DNA of 57,287 nucleotides from Thiomonas sp. FB-6 (GCF_000377645.1 NZ_KB898488.1:1-57287), one strand, 5' to 3'. Positions 24,042 to 33,334 are shown, counted from the first letter of the stretch. The notes: generated by a model not told the origin, from the letters alone. A program made the numbers and translations.

Positions 24042-25508
24042 ATGACAAGAAATCTCGCTCTCGCTTCACCGCGGCCGCCGCACGGCGGACCGCTTGCCAC
24101 CTCGCGGGCCCGCCTGTCGCTGGCCCGCATGTCGCTGACCCGCGTGCGCGGCCTGCTCCAGGGTCTCGGCGCCCTGGCCTTCGTCGGCCTGACGGCCGCG
24201 CCGGCGCATGCCGTGCCGGCCTTCGCGCGCCAGACCGGCCAGGACTGCGTGGCCTGCCACGTCGGCGGCTTCGGCCCGCAGCTCACGCCCTTCGGCCGCG
24301 CCTTCAAGCTCGGCGGCTACACCCTGAAGGGCGGCAGCGCCAAGCACGACATCCCGCTGTCGGCGATGCTCGTGGCCTCCTACACCCACACCACGGCCGA
24401 CAACAGCGCGCCGCCGGCCGGTTTCAGCGCCAACGACAACGTCACCGCGCTGCAACAGGCTTCCGTGTTCCTGGCGGGGCGCCTGAGCGACCACGTGGGC
24501 GTGCTGGCCCAGGCCACCTATTCGGATCCGGGCTCGCAGAACATCGCGCTGGACAACTCCGACCTGCGCTTCGCCAACGAGTACAAGATTGGCTCCACCA
24601 GCGGCATCTTCGGCGTCTCGCTGAACAACAACCCGACGGTGTCCGACGTGTGGAACACCGTGCCGGCCTGGCAGTTCGGCTTCATGACCAGCCCCTTCGG
24701 CGCGGGCTACGGGCAGACCCCGATCATCGAGGACCTGGGCGGGCACGTGCTCGGCGCTACGGTCTACACCCTGGTCGACAACCACTGGTACGGCGAACTG
24801 GGCCTGTACCACCAGATGTCCAACTGGTGGGGCAACCGGTTGCACGCGGGCGGTTCGGCCGATCCGCTCAACGACGCGGCCGGCGTGAACGGGGACCTGG
24901 TCGCGGGCGGCGGCATGGTCACGGGTTATGCCCCGTACTGGCGCTTCAACTACTCCAACTCGGTGGGTTCGAACAGCTATGAGTTCGGCGTGCTGGGAAT
25001 GCAGACCAAGCTGAATCCGCAGAACCCCAACGGCGACCCCACGATCAGCGGCAACGGGCCCGACGAGACCTACAAGGATCTTGGCGTCGACGCCAGCTAC
25101 CAGTACTTCGGCGACACCGGGATCTGGTCGGTCAACGGGCTGTACATGCACGAGCGCCAGGACTTCACGCAGAGCTACTCGACCGGGGCGACGTCGAACA
25201 ACAGCGACACCCTCAACGCGATGAACGTGAACGCGGCCTACTGGTACCAGAACACCTACGGCGCCACGATCCAGTTCTTCAACGTCACCGGCAGCACCGA
25301 TCCGAACCTTTACAACCCCAACACCAACGCGCAGACTTCGGGCGTGACCTGGGAGTTCGATTGGAATCCCTTCGGCAAGAGCTGGGTGGACCCGGAGAAG
25401 AACCTGCGGCTTGGGGTGCAGTACACCACGTACAACAAGTTCGCCGGATCCTCGCAAGGGGCCAGCTCGAACAACAGTCTGTACGTCTACGTCTGGACGG
25501 CCATCTGA
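24042..25508 (+). CDS. monohaem cytochrome-porin fusion, Cyc2-like
   Basis: 488 residues. A long N-region is followed by a signal peptide ending in APAHA. A single haem motif CVACH (C69-H73) lies in FARQTGQDCVACHVGG, then PFGRAFKLGGYTL. The remaining ~390 residues are rich in alternating aromatic and polar strands ending in Trp/Ile, as in an outer-membrane beta-barrel (final YVYVWTAI). This architecture and length match Cyc2 (485 residues in Acidithiobacillus), which takes electrons from Fe(II) outside the cell. The haem site is certain, the barrel very likely; iron oxidation is inferred. A Met at residue 30 is an alternative start. Confidence 0.75.
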   Translation: MTRNLALASPRPPHGGPLATSRARLSLARMSLTRVRGLLQGLGALAFVGLTAAPAHAVPAFARQTGQDCVACHVGGFGPQLTPFGRAFKLGGYTLKGGSAKHDIPLSAMLVASYTHTTADNSAPPAGFSANDNVTALQQASVFLAGRLSDHVGVLAQATYSDPGSQNIALDNSDLRFANEYKIGSTSGIFGVSLNNNPTVSDVWNTVPAWQFGFMTSPFGAGYGQTPIIEDLGGHVLGATVYTLVDNHWYGELGLYHQMSNWWGNRLHAGGSADPLNDAAGVNGDLVAGGGMVTGYAPYWRFNYSNSVGSNSYEFGVLGMQTKLNPQNPNGDPTISGNGPDETYKDLGVDASYQYFGDTGIWSVNGLYMHERQDFTQSYSTGATSNNSDTLNAMNVNAAYWYQNTYGATIQFFNVTGSTDPNLYNPNTNAQTSGVTWEFDWNPFGKSWVDPEKNLRLGVQYTTYNKFAGSSQGASSNNSLYVYVWTAI

Positions 25509-25512
25509 GTCC

Positions 25513-25536
25513 GGCCGCGGGCTTCGGCCCGCGGCC
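25513..25536 (+). terminator. 10-bp hairpin with UUCG loop after the cytochrome gene
   Basis: GGCCGCGGGC-TTCG-GCCCGCGGCC starts 4 bp after the stop. It is exceptionally stable, with no U-run. It could protect the upstream mRNA end or attenuate expression of the small gene at 25567. Confidence 0.55.
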
Positions 25537-25566
25537 TGGCGCCGTGCCACGACCCTGGAGATCGAC

Positions 25567-25842
25567 ATGAACGCGGTGCGAGACCTCTACTTGGCCCAGG
25601 CCTTCGAGCATGGCGAACCCGAGCGCCACAGCTACGTGGTCGCGGTGGGAAGCCTGGAGTCCGTGCAACGCCTGGCGCGCAGCGAGCACGCACGCCGGCA
25701 GGGCGAGTACGGCATCGCCATCTACGAGGTCGAGCCCGACGTGCCCATGCAGCAGCATCCGCTGCTGGTCGACTACCTGGGCTCCGTCATGGGCGAGCGC
25801 TGGGTGGCCCAGGCGACGGCCCAGGCCGCTTCCGCGGCCTGA
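25567..25842 (+). CDS. small protein of unknown function downstream of the cytochrome
   Basis: 91 residues (MNAVRDLYLAQAFEHGEPER...), soluble, mixed alpha/beta, preceded by CTGGAGA at a good distance. It follows the cytochrome-porin gene by 58 bp across the strong hairpin. No domain recognised. It may be an accessory factor, but only proximity suggests so. Confidence 0.6.
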   Translation: MNAVRDLYLAQAFEHGEPERHSYVVAVGSLESVQRLARSEHARRQGEYGIAIYEVEPDVPMQQHPLLVDYLGSVMGERWVAQATAQAASAA

Positions 25843-25846
25843 GCCT

Positions 25847-26029
25847 TCAACCCGGGCGGTGCTGCTTCATCGTGTCGGCGCCCTTGCCGGGCGCGCGGCT
25901 TTCCTCGTCGCGGATCCTGCGCAGGAAGAACAGCACGAAGAACACGCCCATGCCGAGCATGAAGACGAATACGCCCACGGTCATCCATCCGTAATCGGTG
26001 GTGAGCAGGGTGGTCCACGCCGATTGCAT
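25847..26029 (-). CDS. DUF3149 small membrane protein
   Basis: 60 residues, with GGAGAAATGCG before the ATG at 26029. One membrane helix (TVGVFVFMLGMGVFFVLFFL) follows the conserved start WTTLLTTDYG. The family is short, widespread in betaproteobacteria and of unknown role. The 3' end is 4 bp from that of the convergent small gene. Confidence 0.75.
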   Translation of the reverse strand: MQSAWTTLLTTDYGWMTVGVFVFMLGMGVFFVLFFLRRIRDEESRAPGKGADTMKQHRPG

Positions 26030-26085
26030 CGCATTTCTCCTGGTGTCATGGCTCGCGCGGGAATCGCGCAGACTGCGGTAGCAGC

Positions 26086-27588
26086 CTAGGCAAGCGGGAG
26101 CTCGGAGGTGTTGACCCCGCGCAAGGGCTGCGCGGCCGGCCGCGGCGCGCACGCGCGAAGGGCTCTTGCGTACTCGCGCCAGAAGGCGGGGTCCTGCGCA
26201 TGGGCGAAGTTCAGGCGCATGCGCGTGCTGGGGCCTGCCTCCGGGTCGAACAGGCGCCCGGGCGCGATCAGATAGCCCCGGTCGTGCAGGCATAGCGCGA
26301 GCCCTTCGGTGTCGACGCCGGTGTCGACCCAGCCGAACAAGCCGCGCGGCGGGAAATCGAAGCGGCAGCCATGCTGGCGCGCGGCCTGCACGGCCTGGCG
26401 GCGGGCGCGGGCCAGGCGCTCGCGCAGCGCCGCGGCCTGGCGCGGCACCGCGCCGCGCTCGAACAGCAGCGCCAGCGCCCGTTCCGTGAGCGTGGGCGAG
26501 GCCAGCCCGGCGAGCAGCTTGGATTCGCGCAGGCGCTCGGCCAGGAAGTCCGGCGCGGCGACGAAGCCCACGCGCCAGCCGGGGGCCAGCAGTTGGGACA
26601 GGCTTCCCAACAACAGCGTGCGCCGCAGTCCGTCCATGGCCGACAGCAGCGGCGGGCCGCGCTCGCACAGCGGGGCGTAGACGTCGTCCTCGGCGATCAG
26701 GAAATCATGCTCGCGCGCCAGTTCCAGCAACTGGTGCGCGCAGCCGGTGGCGATGTCGCCGCCGGTGGGGTTGTGCAGGCGGGTGGACACCAGCATCAGG
26801 CGCGGTCGGCGGGTGCGCGCCCAGTGCAGCACCTGCTGCAGGTCCGGCCCCTGCGGCCCGCGAGGAACGGGCAGCAGGCACAGGCCCTGGCGCGCCAGTT
26901 GGGCGAAGGCCAGCGGCGGGCCGGGCCGCTCGACCATCACGGCATCGCCCGGGCGCAGCAGGCTGCGCGCCACCAGGTCCAGCGCCTGCGTCGAGCCGTT
27001 GCACAGCAACAGGTGCGAGGGCGCGGCCGGCACGTCCTGCTCGGCGAGCAGGCGCGCCAGTTGCGCGCGCAGGCGCGGATCGCCCTCGGTGCAGCCGAAG
27101 GCCTGCACGGAGTCGTCCTCGCGCAGCAGGCGGCGCAAGGCCTGCGCCAGCGGCGTGGCCTGCAGCCAGTCGGCGGGCAGGCTGCCGCAGCCGGGCATGG
27201 CGCGCGCGCCCGCGGCTTCGTCCCCCCGGGCCAGCACGGCGCGCAGCAGCGCGACCGCACGGGTCGGCGGCGGCGCGCGCCGGGCCGGCGCATCGCCCGG
27301 CTGCCGTGCGGCGCCGGCCTCGCCGCCCGAGTGCGTGGCGCACCCGGGCGCGGCGCGCACGAAAAAACCCTGGCGCGCGCGTGCCTCCACCAGGCCTTGC
27401 GCCTGCAGCAGGTCGTAGGCGGCCACCACCGTCTGCGGGTTCACGCCATGTTCGCGCGCGCAGGCGCGCACCGAGGCCAGGCGGGTTCCCGGGGGCATGG
27501 CCTGCAGGCGGATCTGCTCGCGCAGGCGCTGGGCAAGCTGCAGGTGCAGGGCCTGCGCCGCGGCGCCGCGCTGCCAGGTGTGTGACAT
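26086..27588 (-). CDS. MocR-type GntR/aminotransferase-fold regulator lacking the PLP lysine
   Basis: 500 residues. An N-terminal GntR winged helix (residues ~12-78: LAQRLREQIRLQAMPPGTRL, HGVNPQTVVAAYDLLQAQG) is followed by a fold-I aminotransferase domain. Cofactor-site elements remain (HNPTGG, AEDDVYAPL, RMRLNF). The position of the Schiff-base lysine in the usual S-F-S-K-x-L-x-P-G is Gln: GSLSQLLAPGWRVGF, codon CAA. MocR regulators sense PLP or amines and control divergent genes; the neighbour at 27747 is divergent and belongs to the same fold. It may bind a ligand without forming an aldimine. Confidence 0.85.
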   Translation of the reverse strand: MSHTWQRGAAAQALHLQLAQRLREQIRLQAMPPGTRLASVRACAREHGVNPQTVVAAYDLLQAQGLVEARARQGFFVRAAPGCATHSGGEAGAARQPGDAPARRAPPPTRAVALLRAVLARGDEAAGARAMPGCGSLPADWLQATPLAQALRRLLREDDSVQAFGCTEGDPRLRAQLARLLAEQDVPAAPSHLLLCNGSTQALDLVARSLLRPGDAVMVERPGPPLAFAQLARQGLCLLPVPRGPQGPDLQQVLHWARTRRPRLMLVSTRLHNPTGGDIATGCAHQLLELAREHDFLIAEDDVYAPLCERGPPLLSAMDGLRRTLLLGSLSQLLAPGWRVGFVAAPDFLAERLRESKLLAGLASPTLTERALALLFERGAVPRQAAALRERLARARRQAVQAARQHGCRFDFPPRGLFGWVDTGVDTEGLALCLHDRGYLIAPGRLFDPEAGPSTRMRLNFAHAQDPAFWREYARALRACAPRPAAQPLRGVNTSELPLA

Positions 27589-27746
27589 GGTGGAAGGACC
27601 CGCACAGCAAACTGAGACGGGCCGGCATCTGTGTTGGTGGGGGCGCAGTGTCCGATCTAGGCTGAACCTGTGTCAAATTGCGACCACACGGTGCGTCCGG
27701 GTTCTCCGGGCGCGTCCGCGGGGGCGCAGCCAGCCGGAGGTTCCGC

Positions 27747-29048
27747 ATGTTCCAGTCCCCCCCCATTCCCCCGATGGCACAGCGCGCGGCGCTGCTCGAG
27801 GCCGGCGAGGGCCGGGAGTCGCCGGCGTGGCCCGGCGAGGCCGAGGCCTTCCCCGTGGAGGCCGTGAGCCGGGCGATGCGCCGCGTGCTGGCGCGCAGGG
27901 CGCGCGAGGCCTTGCAGTACGGCCCCGCCGAGGGCCTCGAAGGCCTGCGCGAGTGGGTGTGCGCGCATCTGGCCGGGCAGGGCCTGCGCCTGCGGCCCTC
28001 GCAGGTGCTGATCAGTTCCGGTTCCCGCCACGCGCTCGACCTGCTGGGCAGGGTGCTGCTCGATCCCGCCAGTCCGCTGCTGGTGCAGCGCCCGACCCGC
28101 CTGGGTGCCTTGCGCGCCTTTCGGCCCTATGCCGCGCGCCTGGTCGGCCTGCGCTGCGACGAGCAGGGTCCCGCGCCCGAGGCGCTGGCCGATGCCTTGC
28201 CGGGCGCGCGCATGGCCTACCTGCAGACGCGCTTCGCCGACCCCACCGGGCTGGCCGTGCCCGAGGCTCGCGCGCGGGAACTGGCGGACTTGCTGGCCGG
28301 CTCGCGTTGCTGGCTGGTCGAAGACCAGACCTACGGCGAGCTGTGGCTGGACACGCCGCCGGCCCCGGGCCTGCTGGCACGCGGCGTGGAGCACGGCGTG
28401 CTCGTCGGCAGCTTCTCCCCCCTCGTGTTCCCGGGGCTGCGCCTGGGCTGGGTGGCCGGGCATCCGAGCCTGATCGCCAGGCTCGCCCAGGCACGCCGCG
28501 CCGCCGAGCTGCAGCCGGGCAGCCTGAGCCAATGGGTGCTGCTGGAAATGCTGCGCGAGGGTTTCGTCGAGCGTCACCTGCCCGCGTTGCGCGAGCGCTG
28601 CCGCGAACGCCGCGACGCGGTGCTCGAGGCCTTGCGGCGCCACATGCCCGAAGGCGTGGCGTGGACCCGCCCGCAGGGCGGCGCCCACCTCTGGCTGCGC
28701 CTGCCTGATGGCGTGGACGCAGCCGAACTGCTCGCGCCGGCCGGGCGCGAAGGCCTGCCGCTGCTGCCCGGCCGGGCCTTCGACGCCGGCGCCGGCGGAT
28801 GCGCCAGTTTCGGCGAATGCAGCCAATGCCGCTTCGCCGAGGATCCGCAAGGGGCCGCGCCCACGCGCCACGCGCTGCGCCTGAGTTTCGCCGCCTTGGC
28901 GCCGCGAGCGGCCGAGCCCTGCGCGGCGCGCCTGGCGCAACTGCTGCGCGGGCAGGCGCCCGCAGCGTGGCGACCCCGCGAGCCTGCCACGGTGCGGGAC
29001 GCGCCCCGCCTTTCCCTGGTGCGCCCGCATCCCATGAGGCCCGCATGA
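27747..29048 (+). CDS. fold-I aminotransferase-like protein lacking the PLP lysine
   Basis: 433 residues, ATG 6 nt after CGGAGG. It has the aminotransferase class I/II layout (YGPAEGLEGLREWV, SSGSRHALDLLGRVLL, EDQTYGEL, RLSFAAL) but no winged helix. At the lysine position it reads GSFSPLVFPGLRLGW, so Pro replaces Lys. The Asn of the usual NPTG is Asp (ADPTG). A Cys cluster (CASFGECSQC) near residue 355 is unusual for the family. It is probably not a conventional aminotransferase; it may be a co-sensor or a repurposed enzyme. Confidence 0.82.
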   Translation: MFQSPPIPPMAQRAALLEAGEGRESPAWPGEAEAFPVEAVSRAMRRVLARRAREALQYGPAEGLEGLREWVCAHLAGQGLRLRPSQVLISSGSRHALDLLGRVLLDPASPLLVQRPTRLGALRAFRPYAARLVGLRCDEQGPAPEALADALPGARMAYLQTRFADPTGLAVPEARARELADLLAGSRCWLVEDQTYGELWLDTPPAPGLLARGVEHGVLVGSFSPLVFPGLRLGWVAGHPSLIARLAQARRAAELQPGSLSQWVLLEMLREGFVERHLPALRERCRERRDAVLEALRRHMPEGVAWTRPQGGAHLWLRLPDGVDAAELLAPAGREGLPLLPGRAFDAGAGGCASFGECSQCRFAEDPQGAAPTRHALRLSFAALAPRAAEPCAARLAQLLRGQAPAAWRPREPATVRDAPRLSLVRPHPMRPA

Positions 29049-29272
29049 AGCGCCCGTCAGGCGCGGGCGCCGCCGCGGGGTTTTGCAGCGCCCGCGCCGC
29101 ACTCCGGGGGCCTGCGCACTTGCCTGGCGCCCGAGGGGCTATAAGATGCGCGCACGGGGCCTGTCCGGGCGGTTGTTCGCGGGCGGGCGCCGAGCAGGGC
29201 CGCCGCGCGCGCCCGGACCGCGATCCGGGCGGCGGGCGGCGACCACCTCAGGCATCTCACGGAGTACAAGAC

Positions 29273-29575
29273 ATGGCAACTGCTGCAAAACCGGCCCCCG
29301 CGAAAAAGGCCGCCGCCAAACCCGCCCGGACGCCGAACGCGGCGTTCATGAAGCCGCTGACGCCCAGCCCGCAGCTCGCCGCGGTGGTCGGCGCGGCCCC
29401 GCTGCCCCGCACCGAGGTGGTCAAGAAGGTGTGGGAGCACATCAAGGCCGCCAAGCTGCAGGACGCGGCCAACAAGCGCATGATCAACGCCGACGACAAG
29501 CTGCGCGCGGTGTTCGGCAAGGCGCAGGTCACCATGTTCGAGATGACCAAGCTGATCAACGCCCACCTGAAGTAA
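29273..29575 (+). CDS. SWIB/MDM2-domain protein
   Basis: 100 residues. An Ala/Lys/Pro-rich basic tail (residues 1-25) precedes a SWIB domain with TEVVKKVWEHIKAAKLQDAA and KRMINADDKLRAVFG. Eukaryotic SWIB domains belong to chromatin remodelers. Bacterial stand-alone versions, common in Burkholderiales, are thought to bind DNA or nucleoid proteins. GGAG lies upstream of the ATG. Confidence 0.9.
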   Translation: MATAAKPAPAKKAAAKPARTPNAAFMKPLTPSPQLAAVVGAAPLPRTEVVKKVWEHIKAAKLQDAANKRMINADDKLRAVFGKAQVTMFEMTKLINAHLK

Positions 29576-29712
29576 TCCGGGCGCCTCGCGCGCGGCCCGG
29601 CGCCGCGCGCCGCCCCCGCACCGCGCAAGGCGGCGCGGCGGCGTAAAATGCCCGCTCTCGGCCTCACGGGCGCGGCCTTCGCGCACGTGGGCGCAAAGGC
29701 AAGGGGTTTGCG

Positions 29713-30240
29713 ATGCGAGCATCGAACAAGAGTCTGTGGGGCGCGATCGCCGGCGTGGTGCTGGTCGCGGCGGCCGCGCTGCTGGCCTGGAACGCCTTCG
29801 GGCGTGATCCGAAAGCCCCCAGCGTCGACTACCACCTGGTCGGCGGCAACACGCTGAGTTCCGCGAACCTGCGCGGCAAGGTCGTGCTGGTCGAGTTCTG
29901 GGCCACCAGCTGCACCACCTGCGTGGCCGACATGCGCAACATGGTGCGCACCTACGACGCCTTCGCGCCCAAGGGCTTCGACCTGGTCGCGGTGTCGATG
30001 TACTACGACAACCCGCAGTACGTGGAGAACTTCACCCGTTCCGGCCCGGTGGGCAAGTTGCCCTTCCCGGTGGCGATGGACCGCTCCGGCGACGTCGCCA
30101 AGGCCTTCGGCGACGTACGCCTGACCCCGACCAGTTTCCTCATCGACCGTTCCGGGCGCATCGTCAAGCAATATGTCGGCCCGCCGAACATGGACGAACT
30201 GCACGCGATGATCGGGCAGTTGTTGCAGCGACAGGCCTGA
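29713..30240 (+). CDS. membrane-anchored TlpA/ResA-like thioredoxin
   Basis: 175 residues. An N-terminal anchor (AIAGVVLVAAAALLAWNAF) is followed by a periplasmic thioredoxin fold. The redox pair is in FWATSCTTCVADM, with the cis-Pro in LTPTSFLID. It likely reduces or oxidises disulfides of exported proteins, for example in cytochrome c maturation, which would fit a cytochrome-making host. Confidence 0.87.
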   Translation: MRASNKSLWGAIAGVVLVAAAALLAWNAFGRDPKAPSVDYHLVGGNTLSSANLRGKVVLVEFWATSCTTCVADMRNMVRTYDAFAPKGFDLVAVSMYYDNPQYVENFTRSGPVGKLPFPVAMDRSGDVAKAFGDVRLTPTSFLIDRSGRIVKQYVGPPNMDELHAMIGQLLQRQA

Positions 30241-30372
30241 AGGCGCGATTGCGCGGCGAGCACCACCGAGCCGCGATCGTGAATCCCCGCCGCGTGCCCG
30301 ATCCGCACAGAGACCGCATGACCCATGCCAGAAATCCGGGGAAACCCGAATTCTCGCGCTAGGATGGAAGGT

Positions 30373-31242
30373 ATGGTCGCCTCTTTCCATCCGGGCTCCC
30401 CCATGGTCGACGGCAAGGCAAGCCTTTCCGACGCACCGGGTCCCGGGCGCGCATCGTCCACCGCGCTGTTCGCGCGGGATGCCGCAGCCGGTGTCGCCCA
30501 CGCGGACGAGCAGGCGATGCGGCGCGCGCTGGCCCGGCCGGCGCAGACCCTCCCCGGCGGCTTCCTGCTGCGCAGCCTGGGCCTGCAGTCCTACCTGCCC
30601 ACGTGGCGCGCGATGCGCGCCTTCACCGATGCGCGCGGCCCCGACACGCCGGACGAGATCTGGCTGCTCGAGCACCTGCCCGTGTACACCCTCGGACAGG
30701 CCGCCGACCCCTCCCACGTGCTCGACCCGGGCGCCATCCCCGTGGTGCCCACCGATCGCGGCGGCCAGGTCAGCTACCACGGCCCCGGCCAGGCGGTGAT
30801 CTATTGCCTGTTCGACCTGCGGCGTCGCCGCTGGATGGTGCGCGAGACCGTGCAGCGCCTGGAAGAGGCGGTGATCCGTACGCTGGCCCGCCACGGCGTG
30901 GTCGGCCTGCGCCGCCCCAGCGCACCGGGCGTGTACGTCGGCGCCCCCCATGCGCGTGCCGGCGCCAAGGTCTCGGCGCTGGGCCTGAAGGTGCGCAACG
31001 GCTGCACCTACCACGGCGTGTCCATCAACGTCGACATGGACCTGCGCCCCTTCCAGGGCATCAACCCCTGCGGCTACCGCGGCCTGGAAAGCGTCGATCT
31101 GGCCACGCTGGGCGTGCACGCGCTGCCCGACGCGGTGGCCATGTGTTTCGCCACCGAACTGGCGATGCTCGCCGAGGACCTGGAGCACGCGCAAGCCGCG
31201 GGCCCCTGCGCCGGCGGCCCACCCCCTACCCGAAGCTCATGA
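30373..31242 (+). CDS. lipB: octanoyl-ACP:protein octanoyltransferase
   Basis: Transfers octanoate from ACP to lipoate-dependent enzymes. The core is clear: [29 protein letters not shown] (catalytic Lys) and [10 protein letters not shown] (catalytic Cys). The conserved domain begins near [14 protein letters not shown], so the first ~55 residues are an extra, low-similarity extension. I placed the start at 30373 (AGGA 8 nt upstream), but ATGs at 30325, 30364 and 30403 are in frame. The stop overlaps lipA by 4 bp. Confidence 0.9.
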   Translation: MVASFHPGSPMVDGKASLSDAPGPGRASSTALFARDAAAGVAHADEQAMRRALARPAQTLPGGFLLRSLGLQSYLPTWRAMRAFTDARGPDTPDEIWLLEHLPVYTLGQAADPSHVLDPGAIPVVPTDRGGQVSYHGPGQAVIYCLFDLRRRRWMVRETVQRLEEAVIRTLARHGVVGLRRPSAPGVYVGAPHARAGAKVSALGLKVRNGCTYHGVSINVDMDLRPFQGINPCGYRGLESVDLATLGVHALPDAVAMCFATELAMLAEDLEHAQAAGPCAGGPPPTRSS

Positions 31243-32189
31243 GCCAAGCCATCGATCCGCGCCAGAAGCAAAAAGGCGAATCCAAGACCGCGCGCATTCC
31301 CATCAAGATCGTCTCCGACGCGCCGGCGCTGAAAAAGCCGCAGTGGATCCGCGTGAAGGCGCCGCCCGCATCGTCGCGCTTCAACGAGATCAAGGGCATC
31401 CTGCGCGAACAGTCGCTGGTCACCGTGTGCGAGGAAGCCAGTTGCCCGAACATCGGCGAGTGCTTCGGGCACGGCACCGCGACCTTCATGATCATGGGGG
31501 ACAAGTGCACCCGGCGCTGCCCCTTCTGCGACGTCGGCCACGGCCGCCCCGATCCGCTGGATGCGCAGGAGCCGCAGCGCCTGGCCGACACCATCGCCCG
31601 GCTGCGCCTGCGCTACGTGGTGGTCACCAGCGTCGACCGCGACGACCTGCGCGACGGCGGCGCCCAGCATTTCGTGGGCTGCATCCGCGCCATCCGCGAG
31701 CGCTCCCCGGCCACGCAGATCGAGGTGCTGGTGCCGGATTTCCGCGGGCGCCTGGAGCGTGCGCTGGAAGTGTTCGAGGCCGCGCCCCCCGACGTGATGA
31801 ACCACAACCTCGAAACCGTGCCGCGCCTGTACCGTCAGGCCCGTCCCGGCGCCGACTACGCGCATTCGCTCAAGCTGCTGCAGCAGTTCAAGCAGGCGCA
31901 TCCGCAGGTGCCCACCAAGAGCGGCCTGATGGTCGGCCTGGGCGAGACCGACGAGGAAATCGTGCAGGTCATGCGCGACCTGCGCGAGCACCAGGTGGAC
32001 ATGCTCACCGTGGGCCAGTACCTGGCCCCCAGCAACCACCATCTGCCGGTGCTGCGCTACGTCGACCCGGACGGCTTCGCGGCGCTGGAACGCGAGGCCC
32101 AGGCCCTGGGCTTCAGCCACGCCGCGGTCGGCCCGATGGTGCGCTCCAGCTACCACGCCGACGCCCAGGCGCGCGAAGCGGGGGTCTGA
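31239..32189 (+). CDS. lipA: lipoyl synthase
   Basis: Radical-SAM enzyme inserting two sulfurs into octanoyl groups. 316 residues. The auxiliary cluster Cys set is in [12 protein letters not shown] and the radical-SAM motif in [22 protein letters not shown] and VRSSYHAD are also conserved. ATGA overlap with lipB means coupled translation. Confidence 0.96.
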   Translation: MSQAIDPRQKQKGESKTARIPIKIVSDAPALKKPQWIRVKAPPASSRFNEIKGILREQSLVTVCEEASCPNIGECFGHGTATFMIMGDKCTRRCPFCDVGHGRPDPLDAQEPQRLADTIARLRLRYVVVTSVDRDDLRDGGAQHFVGCIRAIRERSPATQIEVLVPDFRGRLERALEVFEAAPPDVMNHNLETVPRLYRQARPGADYAHSLKLLQQFKQAHPQVPTKSGLMVGLGETDEEIVQVMRDLREHQVDMLTVGQYLAPSNHHLPVLRYVDPDGFAALEREAQALGFSHAAVGPMVRSSYHADAQAREAGV

Positions 32190-32196
32190 GCCCCTG

Positions 32197-32222
32197 GCGC
32201 TACGGGCCCGAGGTCGTAGCGC
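32197..32222 (+). terminator. hairpin after lipA
   Basis: GCGCTACG at 32197-32204 pairs with CGTAGCGC at 32215-32222 (10-nt loop), starting 8 bp after the lipA stop. No U-tract, so the terminator call is tentative. Confidence 0.4.
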
Positions 32223-32571
32223 AAACGGGAAGGACCTGGCGATCCATGCACGCTGCAGTCGTCTCGCGGCTCGCGGCACGTCCCGGGACAATGAGCAGCG
32301 GCTGAGCCGGCTTGCGCCGAGACATCGTGTTGCTCGATCGTCCGTCGCGTTCTAGCGAGACCTCCGCCACTCTCTGCATCGACTGCAGCGCAGCTCAGTT
32401 CGGCAGGGCGGATAAGGAGTAGAGCAAGGCAACGCGTTGTTTCCAACCGCGATGCGGCCTTGCTATCTGCCTAACACGCACTCCTACTCAGTCCCGGGGA
32501 TGATCGGATTTGACGGTGGCATCGCTCTCTAGCAGGGAGCCGGCGTCGCTCCGCGCGCCGGTAGCGCCGGC
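32223..32571. other. 349 bp without a gene
   Basis: Lies between the lipA hairpin and the 3' end of the TetR gene. I see no coding frame, RNA gene or clear repeat in it. Confidence 0.4.
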
Positions 32572-33153
32572 TCAGCCCCCGGAGCCGGCGCAGCCCTGGC
32601 AGAAGACCTCCGCCAGGGCCTCGAACACCGCGGGTGTGCGTTCCAGGCGGGCGATGGTTCGAGCGCCCTCGAGGGCGGCTGCCAATGCGGCCGCGGTCGC
32701 GGTGGCGCGCGCCGGCGCGAAGCCGCAGGCCCCGAAATGCTCGGCCATGATCCGCGTCGAGTCCGCGAAGCCGCGGGCGATGCGGGCGGTCAGCGCGGGG
32801 TCGAGGGCGGCCAGTTCGTTCGCCAGGTTCTGCATCAGGCATCCGTACTGGAAATCCGAGTCGACCATTTCCTGCGCGAAGGCGCCGAAGACCCGGCGGA
32901 TGAATCCGGGGGCATCGCCCGCCGTGCCGGCGGACAGACTGCGCAACACGGCCATTCGGCCGGCGACGTAGTCATCGATGGCTTCTTCCGCGAGTTGAGC
33001 CTTGCCGCGGGGAAAGTGAAAGTAGAACGATCCCTTCGGGGCTCCGCTTTGTTCAAGGATCTGGGTCAACCCGGTCGCCGCGTAGCCCTGGATGCGGAAC
33101 AGCTTCACGGCGGCGGCGATGGCGCGGGCGCGGGCGTCGGACTTGCGTGTCAT
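32572..33153 (-). CDS. TetR-family repressor
   Basis: 193 residues from the ATG at 33153 (MTRKSDARARA). The helix-turn-helix is RIQGYAATGLTQILEQSGAPKGSFYFHF, classic for the family, followed by a helical ligand domain similar to the AcrR/YcdC-type C-terminal half (CLMQNLANEL). Divergent from the epoxide hydrolase; the palindrome between them is its probable operator. Confidence 0.9.
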   Translation of the reverse strand: MTRKSDARARAIAAAVKLFRIQGYAATGLTQILEQSGAPKGSFYFHFPRGKAQLAEEAIDDYVAGRMAVLRSLSAGTAGDAPGFIRRVFGAFAQEMVDSDFQYGCLMQNLANELAALDPALTARIARGFADSTRIMAEHFGACGFAPARATATAAALAAALEGARTIARLERTPAVFEALAEVFCQGCAGSGG

Positions 33154-33217
33154 GGCAGGAACGTAGCACGCCGGCTCGGCGGCCCCCACGAGGCTGGACG
33201 GGACGCGGCGACGGGCT

Positions 33218-33262
33218 TTGACAGAGCTATGGTGATCGACATACTATGGCAATCACCATAGT
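33218..33262 (+). promoter_or_regulatory. sigma70-type promoter overlapped by a TetR operator
   Basis: TTGACA (33218-33223), 18-bp spacer, TACTAT (33242-33247). A palindrome ACTATGG-N6-CCATAGT (33243-33262) covers the -10. A further CTATGGTGAT (33227-33236) repeats the half-site and pairs with ATCACCATAG (33252-33261). Repressor binding would block transcription toward the hydrolase at 33335. Confidence 0.7.
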
Positions 33263-33334
33263 CGTTCGCCGGTGTGCCACTCCGGGCGCGCCCGCGCCGG
33301 GACGACCCCGCGCAATCCCCCGAAAGGAACCGCC

